Positions 18,359 to 26,867 of a stretch of 64,000 nt of DNA are shown here, one piece after another. Source of the DNA: Alloyangia pacifica (lineage in GTDB: Bacteria; Pseudomonadota; Alphaproteobacteria; Rhodobacterales; Rhodobacteraceae); contig NZ_FOZW01000009.1 of the NCBI RefSeq assembly GCF_900116195.1, positions 62,001 to 126,000 of the forward strand, in the 5' to 3' direction. The stretch's first letter is position 1; every line of letters starts with the position of its first letter. Under the pieces are notes generated by a model. The model ran no database searches. It was not told where the DNA came from and saw only the letters and a list, made by a program, of their open reading frames with translations. Both the position numbers and the translations under genes were made by a program.

Positions 18359-19162
18359 ATGTCCATACGCTTCTTCACTTTCGCCTGCCTGCTGCCGCTG
18401 ATCAGTTTTGCGCTGGCCTTTCTGGCGCTGCCGCTCGTACGGCTGATCCTTGGCGCCGCCTCGGGCGAGGCCGGCTGGGGGGTCTACTGGCAGATCCTGC
18501 AGACGCCGCGCTATATCTCGGCCCTTTTGCAGACAATCTGGATCTCGGCGGCGGTGACCCTCGCGGCGCTGGCGATCTCCACCACGGCGGCACTCTTCCT
18601 GCAACGCAACCGCTTCCCCGGCCGCAGCCTGCTGCTGTCGGTGCTGACCCTGCCGCTGGCCTTCCCGGGGGTCGTCGTCGGCTTCATGATCATCCTGCTC
18701 GCCGGGCGTCAGGGGCTGGTCAACCAGCTCACCCCCGGACACACGGTGTTCGCCTATTCGTCCTTCGGGCTCTTTCTCGGCTATCTCTACTTCTCCATTC
18801 CGCGCGTCCTGCTGACGGTCATGGCCGCCGCGGAAAAGCTCGACCCCGCGCTCGAAGAGGCCGCCCGCACCCTCGGCGCGCCCGCATGGCGGGTGACATG
18901 GGACGTGCTGCTGCCGGCGCTGCGCCCGGCGCTGATCGCCTCCGGGGCGATCGCCTTTGCCACCGCCATGGGGGCCTTTGGCACCGCCTTCACGCTGGCC
19001 ACCGACATCGATGTGCTGCCGATGGTGATCTACACCGAGTTCACCCTGTCGGCGAATTTCGCCATGGCCTCAGCGCTTTCAGTGGTGCTCGGCCTTGTCA
19101 CCTGGGGACTTCTGCTCGCCGCGCGCAGCCTCTCCGGCGGCACCATCGCGGCAGGGGGCTGA
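18359..19162 (+). CDS. ABC transporter permease (PotB/FbpB type)
   Basis: 267 residues starting MSIRFFTFACLLPLISFALA, about six membrane helices, EAA motif EEAARTLGAPAWRVTWDVLLPAL. Inner-membrane half of the importer with the permease at 19164. The start has no strong ribosome site, which with the upstream hairpins suggests lower expression than the binding protein. Confidence 0.9.
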   Translation: MSIRFFTFACLLPLISFALAFLALPLVRLILGAASGEAGWGVYWQILQTPRYISALLQTIWISAAVTLAALAISTTAALFLQRNRFPGRSLLLSVLTLPLAFPGVVVGFMIILLAGRQGLVNQLTPGHTVFAYSSFGLFLGYLYFSIPRVLLTVMAAAEKLDPALEEAARTLGAPAWRVTWDVLLPALRPALIASGAIAFATAMGAFGTAFTLATDIDVLPMVIYTEFTLSANFAMASALSVVLGLVTWGLLLAARSLSGGTIAAGG

Positions 19163-19163
19163 G

Positions 19164-19949
19164 ATGCGGATCACCAAGCTATTGCAGCTCTCCGTCACCC
19201 TTCTGGCCTGCACCTTCCTGCTGGTCCCGACGATCCAGTCGGTGCTGGCCGGGGTCACCGCGAACTACTTCCGCGGGCTCTCTTCGGGGCTGACGCTGAA
19301 ATGGGTGGCCGAGGTCTGGTCGCTCTATTCCGGCAGCATCTTCCTGTCGATCTGGCTGGCGCTGGCCTGCCTCGTGGTGACCGCCGTGATCGGCGTGCCG
19401 GCCGCCTATGCGCTGGCGCGCAGGCCCGGCCGCTGGTCGCGGGTGATCGAGGAATTCGTCTCGCTGCCCCTCGCCATCCCCGGCCTCGCGCTGGCGCTGG
19501 CGCTGCTGCAGCTCTACGGCAGCCTGCAGGGGTTCCGCGCCCATTGGAGCTTCATTCTCGTCGGCCACGTGCTCTACACGCTGCCCTTCATGTTGCGTGC
19601 CGTGCTCGCCGTTCTGGCGGCGATCGACCTCAAGAGCCTCGAGGAAAGCGCCGCCACGCTGGGCGCTGGCCCGTGGCGTCGCTTCGTGGATGTGGTCGTG
19701 CCCAATGCGCTGCCCGGCATCCTTGCAGGCGGACTGACGGTGGTCACCCTGTCGATCGGCGAGTTCAACCTCACGTGGATGCTGCACACCCCGTTCCTGA
19801 AAACCCTGCCGGTGGGGCTGGCCGACAGCTACGCCTCCATGCGGCTCGAGATCGCCTCGGCCTACACGCTGGTCTTCTTCGTGATGATCGTGCCGCTGCT
19901 GCTGGCAATGCAATGGGCCAGTTCCCGCGCCCAGAGGATGTTCCGATGA
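19164..19949 (+). CDS. ABC transporter permease (PotC type)
   Basis: 261 residues, membrane segments throughout, EAA motif LEESAATLGAGPWRRFVDVVVPNAL. It starts one base after the previous permease stop (TGAGATG) and overlaps the ATPase start by four bases. Second membrane half of the LacI-controlled importer. Confidence 0.9.
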   Translation: MRITKLLQLSVTLLACTFLLVPTIQSVLAGVTANYFRGLSSGLTLKWVAEVWSLYSGSIFLSIWLALACLVVTAVIGVPAAYALARRPGRWSRVIEEFVSLPLAIPGLALALALLQLYGSLQGFRAHWSFILVGHVLYTLPFMLRAVLAVLAAIDLKSLEESAATLGAGPWRRFVDVVVPNALPGILAGGLTVVTLSIGEFNLTWMLHTPFLKTLPVGLADSYASMRLEIASAYTLVFFVMIVPLLLAMQWASSRAQRMFR

Positions 19950-20971
19950 CCCTGACGCTTTCACAGGTTGCCAAGACCTTTCCGGACGGCACCCGTGCCC
20001 TCAACCCCACGTCGCTGGAGATCGCCGAGGGCGAGATCCTCTCGCTGCTCGGCCCCTCCGGCTGCGGCAAGACCACGCTTCTGCGGATCATCGCCGGACT
20101 CGAGGCCGCCGATGCGGGCGGCACGCTCAGCTTCAACGGCGAGGATGTGACGCGGCTTCCGGTCGAGCGGCGCAAGATCGGCATGGTTTTCCAGAACTAC
20201 GCGCTGTTTCCCAACATGTCGGTGCGCGGCAACATCGGCTACGGGCTGAAGATGGCCGGGCTGCCGCGCGCCGAGATCACCGCGCGGGTCGAGGAGGTGA
20301 TCGCCCTGTGCCGCCTGCAGCCCTACGCCGAGCGCGCGATCACCGCGCTCTCCGGCGGCCAGCGCCAGCGCGTGGCCCTGGCCCGCGCCGTCGCGCCACG
20401 CCCGCGGGTCCTGTTGCTCGACGAGCCGCTCTCGGCACTGGACGCGGCTCTCCGCACCGACTTGCGCGACGAACTGGCGGACTTGCTGCGCGCCGTCGGC
20501 ATCACCGCCGTCTTCGTCACCCACGACCAGGACGAGGCCATGGCCATCGCTGACCGTGTCGCTGTCATGTGCATGGGAAACGTGCTGCAGGTCGGCGCGC
20601 CCGAGGCGCTCTACCGCCAACCCGCCGACGCCTTTGTCGCCCGCTTCGTCGGCAACGCGATGCCGCTCGGCGGGGAGATCGCAGGAGACCGGCTGCTCCT
20701 CGACGGGGCGGTCCTGCCCCTGGCGCGGCCGGCTGACGGAAACACCGCCTGGGTCCGCGGCGAAGACATCGCGCTCGACGATGCGGGGCCCCTGCCCGCC
20801 ACCGTCGACGCGGTCACCTTCCTTGGCACCCACTATCGCATCAAGCTGACCACCACCGGCCCCGCGCCGCTGTTCGCCCTGCACCACGGCCACAGCGCCC
20901 CCCGCCCCGGCGAGACCGTACGGCTGTCCATTCCGCCGCACGCGATCCTGACCCTGCCCGCCGCGGCCTGA
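19946..20971 (+). CDS. ABC transporter ATP-binding protein (PotA/FbpC type)
   Basis: 341 residues. Walker A GPSGCGKTT, signature [16 protein letters not shown], Walker B LLLDEP and switch H in FVTHDQDEAM are intact. The C-terminal extension (about 235-341) is a short TOBE-like domain. ATGA overlap with the upstream permease. Energises the importer at 17214-19949. Confidence 0.92.
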   Translation: MTLTLSQVAKTFPDGTRALNPTSLEIAEGEILSLLGPSGCGKTTLLRIIAGLEAADAGGTLSFNGEDVTRLPVERRKIGMVFQNYALFPNMSVRGNIGYGLKMAGLPRAEITARVEEVIALCRLQPYAERAITALSGGQRQRVALARAVAPRPRVLLLDEPLSALDAALRTDLRDELADLLRAVGITAVFVTHDQDEAMAIADRVAVMCMGNVLQVGAPEALYRQPADAFVARFVGNAMPLGGEIAGDRLLLDGAVLPLARPADGNTAWVRGEDIALDDAGPLPATVDAVTFLGTHYRIKLTTTGPAPLFALHHGHSAPRPGETVRLSIPPHAILTLPAAA

Positions 20972-20985
20972 TCGAAAGACCCCCC

Positions 20986-21798
20986 ATGACCTCCATCATC
21001 ATCCTGTCCGACACGCATATCGTGGCCGAGGGTGCCCTCGCCTACGGCCATTCCGACACCGCCGCCGCCCTGATGTCCGCGATCACTACGATCAACACGC
21101 GCCTGCCCGAACTCGGTCCGGTCGAGGGCGTTCTGGTGACCGGCGACCTGACCGATTTCGGCACCGAGGAAGAGTATCGCCGCTTCGCCACCATGATGCA
21201 GCGGCTCGCCCTGCCCTGGTGGGCGATCCCCGGCAATCACGACCGTCGCGGGCCGATGCGCTCGGTCTTCGCGGGGGCTGACTGGCTTCCGGCAAGCGGC
21301 GAGGTGAACTGGCAGCGCAGCTTCGGCGACTGGGAGCTGATCGCGCTCGATACCCTGCGCGAAGGTGCGCATCATGGAGAGCTGGGTGACGAGGGCCTCG
21401 CCTTCCTAGACGCCGCGCTGTCGCGGATCGGCACGCGGCCAGCGCTGGTCGCGACGCACCACCCGTGGATGGCCTCGGGCATCGCGGCGATGGACGCCGA
21501 CAATTTGCACGACGGCGCAGCGCTTATGGCGCGGCTCGAGGCGCACCCCGGGCCGGTTCGGATGATCTCGGGCCACGTGCATCGCACTGCCTTCGCACAG
21601 ATCGGCCGCGTGCCGTGCCAAATCGTCCCGGCCCCGTGCCACGCCGTGCATCTGGATCGTCGCCCGGGTGCCGAGAACTGCCTCGCGCTCGAACCGGGCG
21701 CGCTGACCCTGATTTCCCACTCGAGCGAACAGGGCTTCACCTCGATGCAGGTCCCGGTCGGGCACGTGCCGGGGCCGTGGCCCTTCGGAGAGGTCTGA
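20986..21798 (+). CDS. Metallophosphoesterase, second copy in the window
   Basis: 270 residues of the same family as the one at 13738. Metal-binding blocks: LSDTHIV, VTGDLTDFG, PGNHDRRGP, ATHHPWM and GHVHR. No signal peptide; cytoplasmic. It follows the ATPase by 14 bases and ends the operon. The sequence differs clearly from the 13738 copy, so it is not a recent duplicate. Probably cleaves the imported phosphodiester or phosphonate ester. Confidence 0.88.
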   Translation: MTSIIILSDTHIVAEGALAYGHSDTAAALMSAITTINTRLPELGPVEGVLVTGDLTDFGTEEEYRRFATMMQRLALPWWAIPGNHDRRGPMRSVFAGADWLPASGEVNWQRSFGDWELIALDTLREGAHHGELGDEGLAFLDAALSRIGTRPALVATHHPWMASGIAAMDADNLHDGAALMARLEAHPGPVRMISGHVHRTAFAQIGRVPCQIVPAPCHAVHLDRRPGAENCLALEPGALTLISHSSEQGFTSMQVPVGHVPGPWPFGEV

Positions 21799-21927
21799 GC
21801 GGCCTGCGATACGATCGGAAATCGACGCGAGCCGAGACAGCTGCGGTTTCTCGATCAAACGCCGAAGTGACCCCGTCGCCGCGCGCGGATCATTGTTCCC
21901 GGCAGATGCATGTGGCTATGTCGCCTC

Positions 21928-22602
21928 ATGCGCATTCTGCTTGTCGAAGATCACGAGGATTTCGCCGCCACCGTCGCGGTGCGGCTGGGCCGAGATGGTC
22001 ACAGCGTCGACGTCGAATCCGACGGTGGCCGCGCCTATGCGCTGCTGGGACACAAGGAATTCGACCTCGTCCTGCTCGACGTCAACCTACCGGGCCGCAG
22101 TGGCTTCGAGGTCTTGCGCGAGATGCGGCTCTCCGGCGACGACACGCCGGTGCTGATCCTCACCGCCCGGAGCGAGGTTGATGACCGCATCCTCGGGCTT
22201 GACACCGGCGCAGACGATTTTCTCGTCAAGCCGGTGGATCTCGGTGAACTGGCGGCGCGCTGCAGGATGCTCGGACGCCGCCGTGCGGGGCGCGCGCAGA
22301 ACGTCGTCACGTGCCGGGGGTTTTCCTACGACCGCGCCGCGCGCCGCGCCACCTTCGAGGGCCGCGACATCGTGATGCCAGCCCGGGAGTTGCAGCTTCT
22401 GGAGATCTTCCTCGATCACCTCGGCAAGGTTCTGACCAAGGAAGAGGTCGCGCACCGTCTCTACACCTTCGACGAAGCGCCCAATCTCAACTCCATCGAA
22501 CAATTCGTGGCGCGGCTCCGGCGCAAGCTGGAGGGCACGCCGGTCCGGCTCCAGACCTTCCGCGGCCTCGGCTATATGGCGCGCCTCGATGATGAGGCCT
22601 GA
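21928..22602 (+). CDS. OmpR-family response regulator
   Basis: 224 residues starting MRILLVEDHEDFAATVAVRL. The receiver has the acid pocket (E7, D8), phosphorylatable D51 in LVLLDVNLPG, and the lysine in FLVKPVD. A winged-helix DNA-binding domain follows (about 125-224; VLTKEEVAHRLY, NSIEQFVARLRRKLEG). It resembles TctD-type regulators. The start at 21928 was chosen over an upstream in-frame ATG (21910) because it fits the family exactly. The gene overlaps the kinase gene by 14 bases. Confidence 0.93.
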   Translation: MRILLVEDHEDFAATVAVRLGRDGHSVDVESDGGRAYALLGHKEFDLVLLDVNLPGRSGFEVLREMRLSGDDTPVLILTARSEVDDRILGLDTGADDFLVKPVDLGELAARCRMLGRRRAGRAQNVVTCRGFSYDRAARRATFEGRDIVMPARELQLLEIFLDHLGKVLTKEEVAHRLYTFDEAPNLNSIEQFVARLRRKLEGTPVRLQTFRGLGYMARLDDEA

Positions 22603-25048
22603 GCCGGGACATGTCCGGCACCCCGCGCGCGGGTCACTCTCGCGCCGCCTGTTCGGCCTGCTCTGCGCGGGGGTCGGGGCCGTTTACCTCTTGCTCCTCG
22701 CATTTTCCTACGCCGAAAGCGGGCTGCGGGCTGACCAGACCTACGACCGGCTGCTGCGGAGCGCGGCGCTTTCCATGCTGGAGCGGGTACAGATGCGCCC
22801 GGACGAAACCGGCGACCCGCGGCTCTGGGTCGATCTGCCGGCGGCGGCCTTCGACACCTTGGCCTTCGCGCCTGACGACCGGGTTTTCTACCGCGTGCAC
22901 AGCAGGGCCGGAGAGGAACTGACCGGAAACCCGCGACTGCCGATGCCCAAGAGGACAATGTCGTCCGAACCTTACCTATACACCGCCACATGGTCCGGCG
23001 AGCCCGTGCGGTTCCTCGTCCAGTCGAGGGCCTTGCTGACCGAACAGGGCGAGATATGGGTCACCTTGCAACTCGGCCAGACCCGTCTCGCGCGGGACGC
23101 AGATGCGCTGCGCGCCTTTGGCTGGAGTGCCCTCACGCTGACCGCTGTGGCGGTGCTCTGCCTCGCCTTGGTTCCGCTGGCCGCGCGGCGGGCACTTGCC
23201 CCCCTGCGCGGTCTGAGCCACGACCTTGAGGCCCGGCACCCTGACGATCTCGGCCCGCTCGACGGGCCCTCTCCGAGGGAAGTGGCGGGGCTGGTCAAAG
23301 CGCTCAATGGCTTCATGTCGCGGCTCACTGCCATGCAGAGGCGGAGCGAGCGTTTCATCGCCGATGTGGCGCATCAGATGCGCACGGGGATCAACGCGGT
23401 GGACGCGGAAGTGCAAATGGCCAGCGAAGCGGCGAGCTTGGCGGATGTCCGCGAGCGGTTGGCACGCGCCCGGTCCCAGTCAGCCCGAACGATGCGGCTC
23501 ACAAACCAGCTGTTGTCGCACGCCATGGTGATCCACCGCGCCGAGGCACAGCCGGCACAGGCGCTCGATTTGCGCGCTCTGGTACGGGAGGTACTGGTCG
23601 AGGTGCTCGCCGCGCCGCAGTTCGCCGCGATGGACCTGTCCTTCGAAGACGCTCTGCCGGAGCCCGCCCCGACGATCCTGGGCGATCCGGTCAGCCTGCG
23701 CGAGGCCCTGCGCAACCTGTTGGAGAACGCGGTCCAGCACGGTGGAGCCAACGTCGGGGTGACCGTCACTCTCGCGTTGGTCTCCGCAGACAGCATCGCG
23801 CTTCGGGTTTCCGACACCGGCCCCGGACTGGCGGAGGAGGAGCGGCTCCGGGTGCTGGAGCGCTTCCGCGCCAGCGGCGCAACCGGAGGCTCGGGTCTCG
23901 GCCTGGCCATCGTCGCCGAGGTGGCTCAGGCGCACGACGCCGAACTGACCATCGACACGGCAGCTTCGGGCGGGCTGGCCGTGACGGTGACCTTCCCCGG
24001 AGCATCACCGGCACCGCAAGGCGGGCCGTCGCGGAGGGATGCGCTCCTCCTCCTTGCCGCTGCGCCGCTCGTCCTGGGCGCAGCTCTTCCCGGCGCCGCC
24101 CGTGCCGATGCAACGCTGACCATCTGGTCTGCCACAGATGCCCAGATCATCGCGCCGATCCTCGACGCGTTCCGCGATGCGCATCCCGACATCTCCTTCC
24201 GGTACCGCGATTTCGACACGCAGGCGCTCTACAGCGCTGTCCTTGCGAGCGGGCCGGGAGGAGCGGCGCCCGATGTGGTCATCAGCCCGGCGCTCGACCT
24301 GCAGGTACAACTGGTCAACGAAGGGCTTGCAAGGCCCCTCCCCCGCCGCGCTGTGCAGGCAGAGAGCGCCGCCAACTGGCGCGGCGAGCTCTTCGGTTTC
24401 ACCCTCGAGCCGGAGGTGATCGTGCTGAACCCTGCGGCCTTCGCGGCGCTGCCGCGCCCACGCAGCCACGCCGGGCTCGCCGACCTGATCCGCGACAACC
24501 CGGCGGTTTTCGCGGGCCGGCTGGGCACCTACGACATCCGCCGCTCGGGGATCGGCTACCTGCTGTCGGCGCAGGCCGCGACCCTGGGGCCGGACCACGC
24601 CCGGCTGACCGAGATCATGGGCCATACCGGCACACAGCTCTTCGAGACCACCGCCGACATGGTCCGCGCCGTGGCCGAGGGTGAGATCCTCCTCGCGACC
24701 GGTGTGCTGGGCTCCTACGCGGCGGCCCTCGTCTCAGCGGACGAGCGGGCCGAGATACTGCTGCTCGAGGACTACAATCTTGCCGTTCCGCGGACCGCCT
24801 TCATCAGCCGTGATGCCACCCAGCCCGAGGCCGCGGCGCGCTTCATCGAATTCCTGCTGGCCCCTGCCGGGCAAGCCGCGCTTGCCCGTGCCCCGGGGCT
24901 CGCCCCGCTCACCGGCCCCGACTGGCTGAGCTCCACCGAACGCGCGAGCCTTCTGACTCTCCAGCCCGGCCCGGGGATGCTGCTCTGGCAGGACCGGATG
25001 AAACGCCAAGGCTTTCTCGCCGACTGGGTTAGGTCCATCACGCCATAG
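22589..25048 (+). CDS. Sensor histidine kinase fused to a C-terminal periplasmic solute-binding domain
   Basis: 819 residues, nearly twice a normal TctE-type kinase. In order: membrane segment (about 20-40), periplasmic sensor region (41-175), second membrane segment (177-196), HAMP-like linker, phosphoacceptor helix with H262 in DVAHQMRTGIN, and an ATPase domain with LLENAVQHG, SDTGPGL and GGSGLGLAIVAE. After a short linker comes SRRDALLLLAAAPLVLGAAL (481-500), which looks like a twin-arginine or membrane-anchor signal. Residues about 508-819 (DATLTIWSATDAQIIAPILD and on) form an FbpA/AfuA-like binding protein. No stop or frameshift separates the parts. It may work like PgtB plus PgtC of Salmonella joined in one chain: the binding domain would report an external ligand to the kinase. 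The Pro after HxxRT in the phosphoacceptor helix is Gly here. Confidence 0.88.
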   Translation: MMRPEPGHVRHPARGSLSRRLFGLLCAGVGAVYLLLLAFSYAESGLRADQTYDRLLRSAALSMLERVQMRPDETGDPRLWVDLPAAAFDTLAFAPDDRVFYRVHSRAGEELTGNPRLPMPKRTMSSEPYLYTATWSGEPVRFLVQSRALLTEQGEIWVTLQLGQTRLARDADALRAFGWSALTLTAVAVLCLALVPLAARRALAPLRGLSHDLEARHPDDLGPLDGPSPREVAGLVKALNGFMSRLTAMQRRSERFIADVAHQMRTGINAVDAEVQMASEAASLADVRERLARARSQSARTMRLTNQLLSHAMVIHRAEAQPAQALDLRALVREVLVEVLAAPQFAAMDLSFEDALPEPAPTILGDPVSLREALRNLLENAVQHGGANVGVTVTLALVSADSIALRVSDTGPGLAEEERLRVLERFRASGATGGSGLGLAIVAEVAQAHDAELTIDTAASGGLAVTVTFPGASPAPQGGPSRRDALLLLAAAPLVLGAALPGAARADATLTIWSATDAQIIAPILDAFRDAHPDISFRYRDFDTQALYSAVLASGPGGAAPDVVISPALDLQVQLVNEGLARPLPRRAVQAESAANWRGELFGFTLEPEVIVLNPAAFAALPRPRSHAGLADLIRDNPAVFAGRLGTYDIRRSGIGYLLSAQAATLGPDHARLTEIMGHTGTQLFETTADMVRAVAEGEILLATGVLGSYAAALVSADERAEILLLEDYNLAVPRTAFISRDATQPEAAARFIEFLLAPAGQAALARAPGLAPLTGPDWLSSTERASLLTLQPGPGMLLWQDRMKRQGFLADWVRSITP

Positions 25049-25074
25049 GTCGGATTCAACCCAGAAGAGAGTTT

Positions 25075-25113
25075 CCTGACCAAGTCCTGACTGACACCTG
25101 ACTCCAGCCTGAC
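25075..25113 (+). promoter_or_regulatory. Four CCTGAC direct repeats phased at exactly 11 bp
   Basis: CCTGAC starts at 25075, 25086, 25097 and 25108. An 11-base period puts all copies on one face of the helix, as in direct-repeat operators of OmpR-type regulators. The array lies between the kinase gene (stop 25048) and the CitMHS carrier (start 25211), so it is the likely binding site of the response regulator at 21928. Confidence 0.7.
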
Positions 25114-25210
25114 CAATGGCCCCGATCCCTACCGGCTCTCTGGACATATCCGGCGTTCCGGCCCCAGTCCTCCGCAACGGTATCCAATGGTATCCTGAGG
25201 AGGAGAAGGA

Positions 25211-26569
25211 ATGCTCGCAGTTCTCGGACTTGTCATCGTCGTGGCCGTGGTCGCGCTGCTGCTGTCACGCCGCGCATCGCCCATCGTCGCCTTGACCCTC
25301 GTGCCCCTGATCGGTGCATTTGTCGCCGGCTTCGGGCCCGCCGAGATCAGCGAGTTCTTCCAGACCGGCATCGGGCGGGTCATGCAGGTGGCGACGATGT
25401 TCGTCTTCGCCATCGTCTTCTTCGGGGTAATGCAGGACACCGGGCTGTTCCGGCCAATCATCAACGGGCTGATCCGGCTCACCGGCGGCAACGTTGTCTA
25501 TGTCGCCATCGGCACGGCGCTGATCGGCGTCTGTGCGCATCTCGACGGTGCCGGGGCCACCACTTTCCTGCTGACCGTCCCGGCGCTGCTGCCGCTCTAC
25601 GCGCGTCTCGGGATGAGCCGGTACCTGATGCTCATGCTGCTCGCCACCGGCGCCGGCATGGCAAACATGCTGCCCTGGGCCGGCCCGCTCGGCCGGGCCG
25701 CAGCCGTCACTGGCCTTGAGGTCACCGACCTCTGGCGCCCGCTGATCCCGGTGCAGCTGACCGGGCTTGTGGTGCTGCTGGTGATTGCCGCGCTCTACGG
25801 GCTGCGCGAGCGGAAACGCATTGCCGCCGCGGGCTCTGCAGAAGCCGCCATGGCCGCCGCGGACGGCACCTCCCTTGAGCAAGCCCATCACAGCCGAACC
25901 GAACTTGGCGCTTTCGAGGACGGACACGAACTCACCGAACAGGAAGCGGGCCTGCTGCGTCCGAAGCTCCTGTGGGTCAACGCGGTGATCTTCATGTGCG
26001 TGATCGCCACGCTGGTCAGCGGCATTCTGCCGGCGGCCTATGTGTTCATGATCGGCCTCGGGGTGCTGATGGTCATCAACTACCCTGACGTGTCGATGCA
26101 AATGGACCGCATCCGCGCCCACGCGGACTCGGCCCTGCTCATGGGGGCGATCATTCTCGCAGCGGGCAGCTTCCTTGGCATTGTCGATGGCAGCGGTATG
26201 CTGCGTGCGATGGCAGAGGCGCTGGTCGGTGTGTTGCCGGAAGGCGCGGTCGGTATTCTGCACCTGCTGCTCGGCCTCGTCGCCTTGCCGATCGAGCTCA
26301 TCCTCTCGACCGATGCATACTATTTCGGCCTGCTTCCCATCGTGCTGCAGATTACCGAACCAGCAGGGATCGACCCCGCATCGACGGTCCACGCGCTGGT
26401 CATCGGAAATATCGTCGGCACTTTCATCAGCCCGTTCTCTCCCGCAATGTGGCTGGCGCTCGGCCTTGCCCGAGCAGAGATCGGACGACACATCCGCTAC
26501 TCGATCGTGACCATGTGGGTGTATTCGCTGATCCTGATGGCGGTGGGATACTTGCTCGGTCTCTACTGA
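25211..26569 (+). CDS. CitMHS family carrier (metal-citrate/proton symporter type)
   Basis: 452 residues, about twelve membrane segments, starting MLAVLGLVIVVAVVALLLSR behind a strong GGAGGAGAAGG ribosome site. Typical family blocks are CAHLDGAGATTFLLTVPALLP, MLPWAGPLGRAA and the C-terminal NIVGTFISPFSPAMWLALGL. A cytoplasmic charged loop (about 200-250) splits the two halves. The family imports citrate complexed with Mg2+ or Ca2+, or related acids. It is downstream of the two-component system and its repeat array, the same logic as CitAB, TctDE or PgtAB next to their carriers. Confidence 0.92.
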   Translation: MLAVLGLVIVVAVVALLLSRRASPIVALTLVPLIGAFVAGFGPAEISEFFQTGIGRVMQVATMFVFAIVFFGVMQDTGLFRPIINGLIRLTGGNVVYVAIGTALIGVCAHLDGAGATTFLLTVPALLPLYARLGMSRYLMLMLLATGAGMANMLPWAGPLGRAAAVTGLEVTDLWRPLIPVQLTGLVVLLVIAALYGLRERKRIAAAGSAEAAMAAADGTSLEQAHHSRTELGAFEDGHELTEQEAGLLRPKLLWVNAVIFMCVIATLVSGILPAAYVFMIGLGVLMVINYPDVSMQMDRIRAHADSALLMGAIILAAGSFLGIVDGSGMLRAMAEALVGVLPEGAVGILHLLLGLVALPIELILSTDAYYFGLLPIVLQITEPAGIDPASTVHALVIGNIVGTFISPFSPAMWLALGLARAEIGRHIRYSIVTMWVYSLILMAVGYLLGLY

Positions 26570-26658
26570 CCCGGCGACCCACTGGAGACCGAAGATGGCC
26601 TCTGGTCACGCAGTTGAGCCTCTGCCGTCTGATTGAGTTAGGCGCAGGAAACCAACGA

Positions 26659-26692
26659 ATGCCGGGCCCGCCGGGGACCGGCATCAGGTTTT
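26659..26692 (+). terminator. Rho-independent terminator after CitMHS
   Basis: ATGCCGG (26659-26665) pairs with CCGGCAT (26678-26684), followed by CAGGTTTTC. It lies 90 bases past the CitMHS stop. The remaining sequence up to 26867 shows no gene. Confidence 0.6.
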
Positions 26693-26867
26693 CATTCCAA
26701 GAGCGAATGCGTGGAACGATCCTGAGATTGCGCGATATAGTGGCGCGCGGATCCGGCATCTGTATCCCCCGCTGCGCTCGGGCTGTGATCGCCGCCGGAT
26801 TTGCGCTAGGGCCATTCAGGGGTGCCGGAGCGTGCGCCTTGTGAAGCCAGCCTGAAGGAGCGCGGCC

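Noticed and set aside
25075-25113. Short CRISPR-like array
   Set aside because: Repeats are only six bases with five-base spacers and no cas genes; the 11-base period fits a regulator site.
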